From JAJDFU01 sp964641965 (GTDB lineage Bacteria > Bacteroidota > Bacteroidia > Chitinophagales > Saprospiraceae), in the NCBI GenBank assembly GCA_964641965.1, contig CAZXLD010000006.1:62001-126000 (forward strand): 64,000 nt of DNA. Direction: 5' to 3'. A program made the translations under genes and the position numbers. Shown here in pieces: positions 7,249-16,966 of the stretch. How positions within the stretch are numbered: position 1 is the first letter of the stretch; every line of letters starts with the position of its first letter. Below the pieces are notes generated by a model. That model ran no database searches and was not told the DNA's origin. It saw only the letters and a program-made list of their open reading frames with translations.

Positions 7249-8862
7249 ATGCCAGACGAATCCAATAATCCGACAACTCTCCCCGAAATCGAGGGTTTCG
7301 AGCTCCGTGGAGAGCTTACCCCTGCCTTTGAGGAGATCCTGACTCCGGAAGCCATTTCCTTCCTGGTGGCCTTACACCGAAAATTCAATGCCCGCCGGAA
7401 AGAACTCCTGGAAGCCAGAACCCAACTTCAGGAACGCCTGGATGCCGGCGAAATACCGGGCTTTTTCCCGGAGACCAAGGAAATCCGCAAATCGGAATGG
7501 ACCGTAGCGCCTTTACCCCAGGATCTGCTCGACCGCCGGGTAGAGATCACCGGGCCCGTTGACCGCAAGATGGTCATCAATGCCCTGAATTCAGGTGCCA
7601 AAGTGTTTATGGCCGATTTCGAAGACAGCAATACACCCAATTGGACTAATACCATACAAGGACAGATCAACCTGCGGGACGCCATTCGAAGAACCATTGA
7701 ATTGGAAACCCCCAAAAAAGTATACAAGCTGAATCCGGAGATCGCCACCCTGCTGGTACGACCGCGCGGTTGGCATCTGGAAGAAAAGCACCTGCTGGTC
7801 GACGGGGAACGCATGAGTGGAGGGCTTGTCGATTTCGGACTCTACTTTTTTCACAATGCCAAGGAGTTGATGGACCGGGGTAGCGGCCCCTATTTTTATC
7901 TGCCAAAGCTGGAGCATTATATGGAGGCTCGCTTATGGAACGATGCTTTCGTTTTTGCCCAGGACTATATCGGGATACCCCAAAAAACCATTAAAGCCAC
8001 TGTGCTGGTAGAAACGATCCTGGCCTCCTTTCAGCTCCATGAGATTTTGTGGGAATTGCGCGACCATTCCTCCGGTCTGAACTGCGGTCGCTGGGACTAC
8101 ATCTTCTCTTTTATCAAGCGGTTCCGCAACCGGGAGGATTTTGTGATGCCCGATCGGGCACAAGTGACTATGACCGTGCCATTCATGAAAGCCTATGCTC
8201 AATTGGTAATCCAGACCTGCCACAAACGGGGCGTGCATGCGATGGGGGGTATGGCTGCCCAGATCCCGATCAAAAACGATCCGGAAGCCAATCAAATCGC
8301 TATCGATAAAGTAAAAGCAGACAAACTTCGCGAAGTACAGGAAGGTCACGACGGCACTTGGGTGGCTCACCCGGGGCTGGTTGCAGTGGCTATGGAGATC
8401 TTCGATGAGCATATGCCCAATCCGAACCAGATCCCGGTTAAGCGGGAGGATGTTTCCGTATCGGCTGCCGATCTGATTGCAGTACCGGATGGTACTATTA
8501 CCGAGCAAGGGGTTCGTACCAATATCAATGTGGGCATTCTGTATGTCGAAAGCTGGCTGCGGGGCAACGGTGCCGCTGCCCTATACCATCTTATGGAGGA
8601 TGCGGCCACCGCTGAGATTTCGAGGACTCAGCTTTGGCAGTGGCTCAAATTCGGTGCTCAACTGGAAGACGGTACTCCATTCACTGCCGATCGTTACCAG
8701 CAATTCAAGCGAGAGGAGCTGGATAAAATCCACGCCATGGTTGGCGCAGAGCGATTTTCAGAGTGTTGCTTCCACCTGGCGGAGAAGCTGTTCGACCAGC
8801 TCATCCTGAGCCCCGATTTCGAAGAATTCTTAACCCTGCCCGCTTACGAGCAGATCCCTTAA
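7249..8862 (+). CDS. aceB: Malate synthase A
   Basis: A 537-residue malate synthase, the second glyoxylate-shunt enzyme: glyoxylate plus acetyl-CoA gives malate. Length and sequence are those of the A isoform (about 530 residues). Clear family segments are VEITGPVDRKMVINALNSGA, KVFMADFEDSNTPNW, the YFYLPKLEHYMEARLWNDAF block and GVHAMGGMAAQIPIK. A conserved Asp and Glu of the Mg site fall in the DFED and LVET segments. It is the first gene of a two-gene unit with aceA, 44 bases apart, and is preceded by operator site 2 in the region shared with the divergent RamB-type regulator. Cytoplasmic; expected to be induced on acetate or fatty acids. Confidence 0.97.
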   Translation: MPDESNNPTTLPEIEGFELRGELTPAFEEILTPEAISFLVALHRKFNARRKELLEARTQLQERLDAGEIPGFFPETKEIRKSEWTVAPLPQDLLDRRVEITGPVDRKMVINALNSGAKVFMADFEDSNTPNWTNTIQGQINLRDAIRRTIELETPKKVYKLNPEIATLLVRPRGWHLEEKHLLVDGERMSGGLVDFGLYFFHNAKELMDRGSGPYFYLPKLEHYMEARLWNDAFVFAQDYIGIPQKTIKATVLVETILASFQLHEILWELRDHSSGLNCGRWDYIFSFIKRFRNREDFVMPDRAQVTMTVPFMKAYAQLVIQTCHKRGVHAMGGMAAQIPIKNDPEANQIAIDKVKADKLREVQEGHDGTWVAHPGLVAVAMEIFDEHMPNPNQIPVKREDVSVSAADLIAVPDGTITEQGVRTNINVGILYVESWLRGNGAAALYHLMEDAATAEISRTQLWQWLKFGAQLEDGTPFTADRYQQFKREELDKIHAMVGAERFSECCFHLAEKLFDQLILSPDFEEFLTLPAYEQIP

Positions 8863-8906
8863 ATCATACAATCATTTTAACTAACCAGATAAAACCAGAA
8901 TCAATT

Positions 8907-10187
8907 ATGAATACCTCCATTGAACAACGGGTCCAACAGCTGTTGGAGGACTGGATGAAAAATCCACGGTGGAAAGGAATTATCCGGCCCTATCAGGCGG
9001 AAGAAGTGGTGCGGCTGCAAGGCAGTGTACACATTGAACACAGCCTGGCCAGATTGGGTGCGGAAAAGCTTTGGACAAAGCTGAATAATCAGCCTTTTGT
9101 TGCCGGACTCGGCGCTTTAACCGGCAATCAAGCCGTACAAGAAGTGATGGCAGGCCTGGAAGCTATTTATCTGTCGGGCTGGCAGGTAGCAGCCGATGCC
9201 AATCTGGCTGGAGAAATGTACCCGGATCAGTCGTTGTATCCTGCTAATTCTGTGCCTATGGTGGTCCGCCGGATTAACAATGCGCTGTTGCGGCGCGATC
9301 AGATCCAATCTGTTTCCGGAGAGGGCGATCTGGACTACATGGTACCTATTGTAGCCGATGCTGAAGCGGGCTTTGGAGGCAACCTCAATGCCTACGAACT
9401 GATGAAAGGCATGATCGAAGCTGGTGCTGCCGGCGTTCATTTTGAGGACCAGCTTTCATCTGCCAAGAAATGCGGGCACTTGGGGGGTAAGGTATTAGTA
9501 CCGACACAGGAGGCGATTGATAAACTGGTTGCGGCCCGTTTGGCGGCAGACGTGCAGGGGGTACCTACCCTCATCATTGCACGTACGGATGCCGATGCGG
9601 CAGGTTTGCTTACCTCGGATATAGACGAAAGAGACCGGCCATTCTGTACTGGTAATCGCAGCCCGGAAGGGTTTTACGAGGTCAATGCCGGATTGGAGCA
9701 ATCCATTGCCAGAGGGTTGGCATATGCGCCGTACGCTGATCTGATCTGGATGGAAACTTCCCATCCCGATTTAGCCCAAGCAAAGGCGTTTGCTGAAGCT
9801 ATTCACGCGGCTTATCCCGATAAAATGCTGGCCTACAACTGTTCCCCTTCGTTCAACTGGGCCTCCCACTTATCTGAAACTGAAATGGAGTCATTCCGGG
9901 AAAACCTGGCGGATATGGGGTATAAATTCCAATTTATCACCCTGGCAGGGTTCCACGCGCTGAATACTTCTATGTTCGAATTATCCAAGGCATACAAAGC
10001 CAGGGGTATGGCGGGTTATTCTCAGCTACAGCAGCGGGAATTCCAGTTGCGTGAGGAAGGTTTTGCTGCCGTCAAGCACCAATCTTTTGTCGGAACCGGA
10101 TACTTTGATTATGTACAGAATACAATCCAGCAAGGAAAGGCTTCAACGGTAGCCTTGGCCGGAAGTACTGAAGCCGAACAATTTTAG
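8907..10187 (+). CDS. aceA: Isocitrate lyase
   Basis: A 426-residue isocitrate lyase, cleaving isocitrate to succinate and glyoxylate, the committed step of the glyoxylate shunt. The frame opens at 8763 inside aceB, but the first sensible start is the ATG at 8907 (MNTSIEQRVQQLLEDW), which gives the usual length. The catalytic signature KKCGHLGGKVL is present, as are the metal-binding VADAEAGFGG segment and IARTDADAAGLLTSD. The order aceB-aceA and the divergent regulator define the module. A terminator follows at 10231, so the transcript probably ends there. Confidence 0.97.
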   Translation: MNTSIEQRVQQLLEDWMKNPRWKGIIRPYQAEEVVRLQGSVHIEHSLARLGAEKLWTKLNNQPFVAGLGALTGNQAVQEVMAGLEAIYLSGWQVAADANLAGEMYPDQSLYPANSVPMVVRRINNALLRRDQIQSVSGEGDLDYMVPIVADAEAGFGGNLNAYELMKGMIEAGAAGVHFEDQLSSAKKCGHLGGKVLVPTQEAIDKLVAARLAADVQGVPTLIIARTDADAAGLLTSDIDERDRPFCTGNRSPEGFYEVNAGLEQSIARGLAYAPYADLIWMETSHPDLAQAKAFAEAIHAAYPDKMLAYNCSPSFNWASHLSETEMESFRENLADMGYKFQFITLAGFHALNTSMFELSKAYKARGMAGYSQLQQREFQLREEGFAAVKHQSFVGTGYFDYVQNTIQQGKASTVALAGSTEAEQF

Positions 10188-10230
10188 GATGTGGTTCAAT
10201 GTGAATATAAATTTTGATTGACATGGATGA

Positions 10231-10260
10231 CCCTGGCTGCACAGCCGGGGTTTTCCTTTT
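10231..10260 (+). terminator. Intrinsic terminator of the aceBA operon
   Basis: A 9-bp stem CCCTGGCTG/CAGCCGGGG (one G-U pair) with a two-base loop is followed by TTTTCCTTTT. Confidence 0.8.
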
Positions 10261-10394
10261 CAATGTCTAGAACTTTCGGGTCATCGAGCTCCCTTTTCAG
10301 CCTATCGCTCCCGTACCTGCCAGTATTATTTTAACCTATAAGTAATATGGACTATGTATTTTCACCTTTTCTCATTAACCAATACATACACAAA

Positions 10395-10886
10395 ATGAGT
10401 AACTACGCCAAAAAATCAGTACTTCTGTTGAGTACCGTTCTGTTGCTGATGAGCGGATGCAGCTCCCTGAATATGGGTAGCGCTACCGGTTTGTTAACCG
10501 CTTTGGCAGGCAATCCCAACCTGTCGACTTTCGCTACGCTCCTGCAAGGAGTGGGTGGACTTGACAAACTGTTACCCGGTGGAAAAGGTACCCTGATGGT
10601 ACCCAATAATGATGCATTCAAGGCATTAGGAGAATCTGCTGTTAGCTCCCTGACGGACCCCTCCAATGCAGATCAACTACTCAATGTGCTTAAAGGGCAT
10701 ACGGTAGGAGACATCCTGGACCCTGACCAATTGGCTTCCAAAGGAACTGTTTCCAGCGTTGCCGGCTCCGACCTTATGGTAGAAGGTTCCGGAAAAAATA
10801 TGAAGATCGGCGGAGTACCTGTGGAACAATCCATTAAAACGCCGGAAGGATATGTTTATGTCTTGGATGGTATCCTGGGCAACTAG
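10395..10886 (+). CDS. Fasciclin-domain lipoprotein
   Basis: A 163-residue lipoprotein. The start at 10395 gives a lipoprotein signal (MSNYAKKSVLLLSTVLLLMS followed by GC), with the lipidated Cys at residue 22. The rest is one fasciclin (FAS1) domain: PNLSTFATLLQGVGGLDKLL, then the conserved TLMVPNNDAFKAL, LLNVLKGHTVGDIL, and the C-terminal PEGYVYVLDGIL. FAS1 domains are adhesion or binding modules; in Bacteroidota they are often surface lipoproteins. There is no SusCD context. The alternative upstream start at 10347 would bury the lipobox and is unlikely. Confidence 0.88.
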   Translation: MSNYAKKSVLLLSTVLLLMSGCSSLNMGSATGLLTALAGNPNLSTFATLLQGVGGLDKLLPGGKGTLMVPNNDAFKALGESAVSSLTDPSNADQLLNVLKGHTVGDILDPDQLASKGTVSSVAGSDLMVEGSGKNMKIGGVPVEQSIKTPEGYVYVLDGILGN

Positions 10887-10912
10887 TCTCTTTAATCGAG
10901 CATAAACCTTCT

Positions 10913-10949
10913 CCATGGCCTTTCATTCCTGAGGTTTGAAAGGCCATTG
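10913..10949 (+). terminator. Terminator-like hairpin after the fasciclin gene
   Basis: Arms CCATGGCCTTTC and GAAAGGCCAT-T-GG pair over 12 bp with one bulged T. The tail (TTTG) is a poor T run, so termination is only probable. Confidence 0.45.
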
Positions 10950-11064
10950 GTTTGTCCGCAATCGAGCATTTGAAGTATTCTTCAAAAAAAGCTTTGGCCA
11001 GTTTGAACACCTTAAAAATGAAAGCATTATATTCCACAATCAATCGCCTAACAATCCTTTTCCT

Positions 11065-11838
11065 ATGCGTCTTTTTACGATTGTGCTCTGTTTAGGTCTA
11101 TTCGTGTATCCTTCCATAATGGCCGGCCAGAGTTTGTATTCCAGGCTGAAATGTGAAATTACCCAAGAGGTAACCGGCTCCGTAGCCTCCATGGAAGTAC
11201 ATGTGAATCCCGCTCGAATGGACCATCGTAAACGCAAAGCCTACTACCAGTTCGATAGCCGGGGCAGGTTGATTGAGAGAGAAATGAAAGGGGAGAAGTG
11301 GACCTTCGAATATGATTCTTCCGGCCGAGTGGTGGAAAGTCGACGGTATTTTAAAGAATATTTGCAGGAAATTCGGAAAAAACAGTATCGGGGAAATCGA
11401 GTCCTGGAGGCCGTATACGAACCCGATGGCACCACTTTGGTCCGCAGTATATTTATGAAACTGGACGAGTCCCAACGTCCGGTGGAAATGGAAATTCGGT
11501 TCCCCGGTCAGGAAAAAAAGGTCGTTCAAAGCGCACGCTTTAAAAAAGATAAGGTAGAGATCGTTAAAACATCTGCAGATGGCTACGAAAATATTGAAAT
11601 CCACTATTGTAGCTCCGGATGCATTGATGACGTGCTCAAGAAATCGAGTAATGTTAAAGGACAATTGTTGCGTGAACTGGTAAAACGCAAAACCAATACG
11701 GGGACTGTTTTCCTGGAACATATCTACCAATACGACGAAATGGGAAACTGGACGACCCAAAAAACCTTCCGGTACAACAAAACCAAACGCACCCTGCTCC
11801 AAGAGATCACCCGGGTTATCGAATACAACCAAATTTAA
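11065..11838 (+). CDS. Secreted protein with YD-like repeat strands
   Basis: A 257-residue exported protein of unknown function. I start at the ATG at 11065 because it opens a signal peptide (MRLFTIVLCLGLFVYPSIMA, then GQ); the frame itself is open from 10936. The mature part has short repeats resembling YD/RHS strands: YYQFDSRGRLIEREMKGEKW, FEYDSSGRVVESRRY and, near the C terminus, HIYQYDEMGNWTTQKTFRY. Such repeats usually build a beta sheet that wraps or binds carbohydrate or toxin cargo, but here only a few units are present and there is no toxin tail. It is basic (Lys/Arg-rich), with two Cys near residue 190. Stand-alone gene. Confidence 0.7.
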   Translation: MRLFTIVLCLGLFVYPSIMAGQSLYSRLKCEITQEVTGSVASMEVHVNPARMDHRKRKAYYQFDSRGRLIEREMKGEKWTFEYDSSGRVVESRRYFKEYLQEIRKKQYRGNRVLEAVYEPDGTTLVRSIFMKLDESQRPVEMEIRFPGQEKKVVQSARFKKDKVEIVKTSADGYENIEIHYCSSGCIDDVLKKSSNVKGQLLRELVKRKTNTGTVFLEHIYQYDEMGNWTTQKTFRYNKTKRTLLQEITRVIEYNQI

Positions 11839-11977
11839 ATACTAGCAGGCCATTCCTTGATTTTTGTTTTTCTGGTTTCTTTCCCTTCCTGTTTTGAATT
11901 GGGGCTGGACTTCCTTTTTTTTGCTGCCTGCCTTGGTTTTAAGCCATTAGCAGTTTTTTAAGTACCAAACCAATCAT

Positions 11978-14341
11978 ATGTTTTTCCGAATCCTGTTTTG
12001 CCTGACGGTATTCCCATGTTTTCTATCTGGGCAAGAATCCAATACCAGTTCGCTCACCATTGCCCAGATTATGCAGGGAGAACAATTTGTAGGTTACGCT
12101 CCAGCAGGAATCCGATGGAGTGACGATAGTAAAACGGTCTATTTTAGCTGGAATCCGGACCGGGATACCTTGCGGTCCCGCTACAAAGTAGATTGGTCGG
12201 GTCGGCAACCGGAAAAATTGTCAATTGACGAAGAAAAGCGCCTGCCTCAAAATGGCATCTACAACTCAGACCGGAGCCAGAAGGTATTTAGCCGAAATGG
12301 TGACCTGTACCTTTGGAAATCGGGATCAACCATTCAACTAACCAACACTGTCGGCTCCGAACAGCCGGTCACTTTCCTGGAGGATGATACTGCAATAGCT
12401 TTCCAAATGGACGGAAACCTCTACCAACTATCACTCAGTGGTTCGGCGCTTACCCAACTAACCCACTTTCAAAGCGGAAAAGAAAAAAAGGATCCATCTG
12501 AAACCGGATTTCGGAAGTGGTTGGAAGAGGATCAGGAACAATTTGAAATTTTAACCGAGCGCCGGTTGAAAGAGGAAATCCGGAAAAAAAAACGCGAACG
12601 ATTAGCCCCGGACCGGCCTCGGACCCTTTACACTGGTAAGGATCGAGTCAGCAATCTTCGATTAAGCCCTGATGGCAATCTGGTTACCTATAATCTGGTC
12701 CAATCTCCTTCTTCCAACACTACTGTAGTGCCGGATTATGTGACCAGCACTGGTTTTACCAAGGACCTTCGCGCCCGGGCCAAAGTAGGAAGCCCGCAAA
12801 ACACCTATCAATTTTATTGCTGGAATCGAGCCATGGATACCTTGATTGCCTTGGATATCGAGCAACTTCCGGGGATTAAGCAAAAGCCAGCCTTTCTTGA
12901 AGAATACCACGATGGGGATGAACCCTGGGATTCAGAACACGAGGAACCAAGACCAGTAGTCGTGACCAACCCTATTTTTAGCAAGGGGGGAAGAGCGCTT
13001 TTGAATATTCGGTCACTCGACAATAAGGATCGTTGGATCTGTTTGCTGGACCCTTCTACCGGCAAGCTGAAGGTAGTAGACCACCAACGGGACGAAGCCT
13101 GGATTGGAGGGCCCGGCATTTCCAGCTGGAATTTTTCGACGGGCAACATAGGCTGGTTTGAAGATGAAAAACGGATCTGGTTTCAAAGTGAAGCAACCGG
13201 CTATTCCCACCTTTATGTGTTGGATGTGGAGCAAGGAAATAAAAGGGCATTGACTCAGGGCAATTTTGAAATAATAGATGCTGAATTGGCTCATGACGAA
13301 AGCAGATTCTACGTGACCGCCACTGCCGATAGCCCCCATGAGCATCATTTTTACCATCTCCATATATCCGATGGCCAAATGACCAGAATCACTTCCGACA
13401 AGGGGGGGCATCAAATCTTTTTGTCTCCGGATCAGGACAAGATTGCCTATCGGTTCAGTGCTAGTAATTCGCCCTGGGAATTATACCTCATGGATAATAA
13501 ATCCGGAGCAAAAGGAAAAAAAGTTACCCAATCGATCACTTCCGAATTCAACGCATACAATTGGCGCAAGCCGGAAATTATTTCTTTCACTGCGGAGGAT
13601 GGAGCTCAGGTCCCTGCTCGCTTGTATCAGCCCGCTGCTTCTGATCGAAACGGGGCAGCCGTCATATTTGTCCATGGAGCCGGTTACTTGCAAAATGTGC
13701 ATGAGTGGTGGAGTAGCTACTACCGGGAATACATGTTCCACAATCTACTGGTAGACAACGGATATACGGTGCTGGATATAGACTACCGTGCCAGCAACGG
13801 CTACGGTCGGGACTGGCGCACGGGTATTTACCGGCATATGGGAGGAAAAGACCTGTCCGATCAAATCGACGGAGCAAAGTACCTGGTAGAAGAGCTGGGT
13901 ATTGATCCGGATCGAATTGGCATTTACGGAGGATCCTATGGAGGTTTCATTACACTTATGGCATTATTCACTTCACCCGGTACCTTCAAAGCAGGGGCTG
14001 CCCTTCGATCGGTAGCGGATTGGGCCCATTATAACCATGGGTATACCTCCAATATTTTGAATACTCCGTTGGAGGACCCTAAGGCCTACAGGAGAAGTTC
14101 GCCAATTTACTTTGCAGATCAACTGGAGGATCGCTTATTGATCCTTCATGGCATGATCGATACCAACGTGCATTTTCAGGATGTGGTACGGCTGGCACAG
14201 CGGCTCATTGAATTGGGAAAAGAGGATTGGGAGTTTGCTGTTTTTCCTCTTGAAGGGCATGGCTTTCAGGAATCTACCTCCTGGACCGATGAATATCGAC
14301 GGATTTTTGAGCTTTTTCAGGAGGAGCTTCGGCAAGATTAA
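11978..14341 (+). CDS. Secreted S9-family prolyl oligopeptidase (DPP IV-like)
   Basis: A 787-residue serine peptidase of family S9. A signal peptide (MFFRILFCLTVFPCFLSG) suggests periplasmic location. Residues about 30-540 form a seven-bladed beta-propeller like the DPP IV N domain; the last 250 residues are the alpha/beta-hydrolase domain. The catalytic triad is visible as Ser653 in GGSYGGF, Asp728 in HGMIDTNVHF and His761 in EGHGFQ. It should remove dipeptides or cleave after proline in short peptides. A charged insertion (about residues 165-210, rich in Glu/Lys/Arg) sits in the propeller. It is flanked by unrelated genes and looks monocistronic. Confidence 0.92.
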   Translation: MFFRILFCLTVFPCFLSGQESNTSSLTIAQIMQGEQFVGYAPAGIRWSDDSKTVYFSWNPDRDTLRSRYKVDWSGRQPEKLSIDEEKRLPQNGIYNSDRSQKVFSRNGDLYLWKSGSTIQLTNTVGSEQPVTFLEDDTAIAFQMDGNLYQLSLSGSALTQLTHFQSGKEKKDPSETGFRKWLEEDQEQFEILTERRLKEEIRKKKRERLAPDRPRTLYTGKDRVSNLRLSPDGNLVTYNLVQSPSSNTTVVPDYVTSTGFTKDLRARAKVGSPQNTYQFYCWNRAMDTLIALDIEQLPGIKQKPAFLEEYHDGDEPWDSEHEEPRPVVVTNPIFSKGGRALLNIRSLDNKDRWICLLDPSTGKLKVVDHQRDEAWIGGPGISSWNFSTGNIGWFEDEKRIWFQSEATGYSHLYVLDVEQGNKRALTQGNFEIIDAELAHDESRFYVTATADSPHEHHFYHLHISDGQMTRITSDKGGHQIFLSPDQDKIAYRFSASNSPWELYLMDNKSGAKGKKVTQSITSEFNAYNWRKPEIISFTAEDGAQVPARLYQPAASDRNGAAVIFVHGAGYLQNVHEWWSSYYREYMFHNLLVDNGYTVLDIDYRASNGYGRDWRTGIYRHMGGKDLSDQIDGAKYLVEELGIDPDRIGIYGGSYGGFITLMALFTSPGTFKAGAALRSVADWAHYNHGYTSNILNTPLEDPKAYRRSSPIYFADQLEDRLLILHGMIDTNVHFQDVVRLAQRLIELGKEDWEFAVFPLEGHGFQESTSWTDEYRRIFELFQEELRQD

Positions 14342-14472
14342 ATAGCCACATTACCAGGCTATTGCCTAAGTTTAAGACTATTAATCCAGTTGAATCGGAA
14401 GAGGTGCTTCCAAAAGCTTAGCTGAAATTGTATAAATTTCTGTTCCTTTTCACCTGCTAACCCACATAGCTC

Positions 14473-15363
14473 ATGTTTGAGGTTGTTATCGCTCTGGTCT
14501 TCGTTATGCTGGTGCTGAGCCTCTTTGCCAGTACGGTCATGGAGGCCATTTCGTCCATATTAGCCCTGCGCGGGAAAAATCTGGAAAAAGCAGTTCGAAG
14601 TATGCTGGCGGAGCGAAAAGATGATACTGGATTCTTCCAGCGTTTTATTAGCAATCCTTTGTATCAGCAATTGTCTAATCGTTTTGCCAGTAAGCGGCCG
14701 CCATCCTACATGAGTGACGAGACTTTCCGCACCATTCTATTTCAGGAATTACTCCAGGGCCGAGATTTGGAGACGCTGAAAGATCAAATTGAAGGCCTGC
14801 CGGAAGGGATGCTTCGAAAGGTGTTACTCCAATTACTAAACGATTCGGAGGACGATATTGAACAGTTCAAGCATAAGGTCCGTCGGTGGTATAATGATAT
14901 TATGGATCGGGCTTCCGGTTGGTACAAGCGAAATACAGGGCGCATCCTGGTTTTTGTGGGGCTGGCCATAGCCGTTATTTTCAATGCCGACTCCATCGGA
15001 ATATTCAATACCCTTCAAAACGACCCGGAAGCCTTACGGGAAATTGTAAGCTTGGCAACCGACTTTGCCCGCACCACAGATTCTTTGGATATCAGCACGC
15101 AGAGCCGAGCGGAGGTGGAAGCCAGTGTGGATAAAGTGCAACGTGTTTTGGATACGCAAGTCGATAATGTGACTACGCCATTGGGGCTGGGTTGGGATAT
15201 GCAGCGGACCCTTTCCTGGACAGTTACCGATTGGGTAGGCAAAGTAGTTGGCTGGATCATTACTGCCTTAGCCATCTCACTGGGTGCTCCGTTTTGGTTT
15301 GACTTGCTTAAAAAGTTGGTCAGTGTTCGAGGGTCAGGTAATAAACCGGAAGAAACCAATTGA
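14473..15363 (+). CDS. Conserved membrane protein of unknown function
   Basis: A 296-residue membrane protein I cannot name. A hydrophobic N-terminal helix (residues 2-22) is followed by a soluble, charged segment (about 30-155), a second helix (about 157-175), an extra-membrane loop rich in Thr/Ser/Asp, and a C-terminal pair of helices (about 252-285). The N-terminal pattern FVMLVLSLFASTVMEAISSI with LALRGKNLEKAVRSML recurs in proteins found widely in Bacteroidota and cyanobacteria. Its stop codon is one base before the start of the metallophosphoesterase gene, so the two are translationally coupled. Confidence 0.65.
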   Translation: MFEVVIALVFVMLVLSLFASTVMEAISSILALRGKNLEKAVRSMLAERKDDTGFFQRFISNPLYQQLSNRFASKRPPSYMSDETFRTILFQELLQGRDLETLKDQIEGLPEGMLRKVLLQLLNDSEDDIEQFKHKVRRWYNDIMDRASGWYKRNTGRILVFVGLAIAVIFNADSIGIFNTLQNDPEALREIVSLATDFARTTDSLDISTQSRAEVEASVDKVQRVLDTQVDNVTTPLGLGWDMQRTLSWTVTDWVGKVVGWIITALAISLGAPFWFDLLKKLVSVRGSGNKPEETN

Positions 15364-15364
15364 G

Positions 15365-16099
15365 ATGCACCTAATCCAACTTACAGATACCCACGTGGGG
15401 CTTGAGGGGCAAGACACCATGGGAGTCGACGTCCGGCGGAACTTCAGGCAAGCCCTGGAGCAGATAGGCCGATTGAGGCCTGAGTTACTTGTGCTCACTG
15501 GAGACCTCTGCTTTGATCAGGGAGAGATAACCATATACCAATGGATAAAAAGGGAACTGGACAAACTGGATATTCCCTATGCCTTAATTGCGGGCAATCA
15601 CGATGACCCCACCATGATGGCCAAGGTCTTTAACCGGTCAGTCAGCGAACAAACGGGAGAGCTCTTCTTCCACAAAAAAATAGGTGGATGGAATAGCTTA
15701 TTTCTGGATACGGCTCCCGGTACGATGAGTGCCCACCAGTTCGATTGGATGCAAGACCGATTAGCGTCATTGGAGGGTCCCCTCCTTATTTTTATGCATC
15801 ATCCGCCTTGTCTTGCAGGAGTTCCTCATATGGACCGCTTGTATGCTTTTCAGCCAAGGGAACGATTTTGGCAACTCCTTAAAGGCTATCCATGGCCGAT
15901 TGAGCTTTTTTGCGGCCATTACCACGTAGAAAAAACGATTCGGATGCAACAGGTCTCAGTACATATTACCCCATCCTTGTATTTGCAAATTGATATGCAC
16001 CGAGAGGATTTTGGAGTTGATCATTACCGACCAGCCTTTCGAGAGATTTGGCTGGAGGAAGACCGTTTGATGACCTCTGTTTCGTATCTGGATAGCTGA
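15365..16099 (+). CDS. Calcineurin-like metallophosphoesterase (CpdA/GpdQ type)
   Basis: A 244-residue phosphodiesterase of the class III cyclic-nucleotide/GpdQ family. The full metal-site set is visible in order: LTDTHVG (Asp, His), LTGDLCF (Asp), AGNHDDP (Asn, His), FMHHPP (His) and CGHYHVEK (His, His). The start at 15365 is chosen over the longer frame from 15284 because that extension lies inside the upstream gene. With the stop of the membrane protein at 15361-15363 and ATG at 15365, the pair is tightly coupled, implying a joint role at the membrane. Substrate (cAMP, other cyclic nucleotide or phosphodiester) is not decided. Confidence 0.87.
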   Translation: MHLIQLTDTHVGLEGQDTMGVDVRRNFRQALEQIGRLRPELLVLTGDLCFDQGEITIYQWIKRELDKLDIPYALIAGNHDDPTMMAKVFNRSVSEQTGELFFHKKIGGWNSLFLDTAPGTMSAHQFDWMQDRLASLEGPLLIFMHHPPCLAGVPHMDRLYAFQPRERFWQLLKGYPWPIELFCGHYHVEKTIRMQQVSVHITPSLYLQIDMHREDFGVDHYRPAFREIWLEEDRLMTSVSYLDS

Positions 16100-16213
16100 G
16101 CTTGAAATAGGACAAAGGGCCCGAAAAAAAATGCCTGGGTTATGTTTTGCGAAATAGGCCAACTGGATGGCTAATGGAAAAGTTACGGTAGACACATTCC
16201 CTAATTCGAAGGT

Positions 16214-16966
16214 TTATGTGTGCCACCGGGTTTGAGCCAGGGCCAGTTCCTTGCCGTCAGATTCACGGATCAGGCGATGTAAAAACTGTTGTTTTCCGAT
16301 TTCCTGTAATTGGGATAAAATCACTTCTCCTTTCAGTGCTTCGAGTTTGAATTGGATATCGATCTGTTGGGCGAAGCAATTCTGTAGAATTTTTTCGGGA
16401 AGAGCCTCCAACATCCATTGAATATAGAAAGTGTTGTTCAGGTGCATGTTGAAATCCAGGTCATGCCAGCTGACCTTAAAGGCCTCCCGTGTTTCGGGAG
16501 ATTCGAACCGGGCTAATTTTGCGGCTGCCCGGGGCAAGCATTGATCCATAGCCGGCATTTCACCTTCGAAGGTTTTGATAAAATTCGGGATGCGAACCAT
16601 CCTTCTGGAGTGGGTATCCATCAGCAGCCAAGTGGAGGAAGATGAAACGATTTCTTTTCCGTTTTGGTCCCATACCCGGTAGTCCCGATAGGTGAAGAAC
16701 TTTTCAAATCCTGCCGGATAAGTTTGCACCCGGATGGATTCACCTAGTCTCGGATACCTTTTGATGTGTACGTGCTGACGCATCAGGACCCAGGAAATCC
16801 CCTGAGGTTCCAGGTCCCATACCGATAGTTTCAGATCAAGCACATTTTGCATGGCTGCCTCGTGCAAGAGGCGGGTAAGTGCAGGTAAAGTAGCTAGCTT
16901 TCGATTATCGATTTCATAGGTTCGGATCACAAAAGTGTCCTCAAACCCGATGTCAGGCAAGGTCAT
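16214..16966 (-). CDS. Acyl-ACP thioesterase
   Basis: A 250-residue thioesterase of the plant-FatA-like acyl-ACP family, releasing fatty acids from acyl carrier protein. It has two hot-dog domains: the first includes WDLEPQGISWVLMRQHVHIK and the central sheet VQTYPAGFEKFFTYRDYRVW, the second KVSWHDLDFNMHLNNTFYIQ, where the Asp-x-Asn-x-His-x-Asn motif of the family's active site is clear (D-F-N-M-H-L-N). The gene is convergent with the phosphoesterase gene and divergent from the ribosomal cluster. Cytoplasmic. Confidence 0.88.
   Translation of the reverse strand: MTLPDIGFEDTFVIRTYEIDNRKLATLPALTRLLHEAAMQNVLDLKLSVWDLEPQGISWVLMRQHVHIKRYPRLGESIRVQTYPAGFEKFFTYRDYRVWDQNGKEIVSSSSTWLLMDTHSRRMVRIPNFIKTFEGEMPAMDQCLPRAAAKLARFESPETREAFKVSWHDLDFNMHLNNTFYIQWMLEALPEKILQNCFAQQIDIQFKLEALKGEVILSQLQEIGKQQFLHRLIRESDGKELALAQTRWHT

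Noticed and set aside
7933..8508. 191-codon antisense frame within aceB
   Set aside because: aceB is certain on the plus strand; the antisense shows no domain.
11098..11832. 244-codon antisense frame covering the secreted protein gene at 11065-11838
   Set aside because: The sense protein has a signal peptide and repeats; the antisense is a shadow frame.
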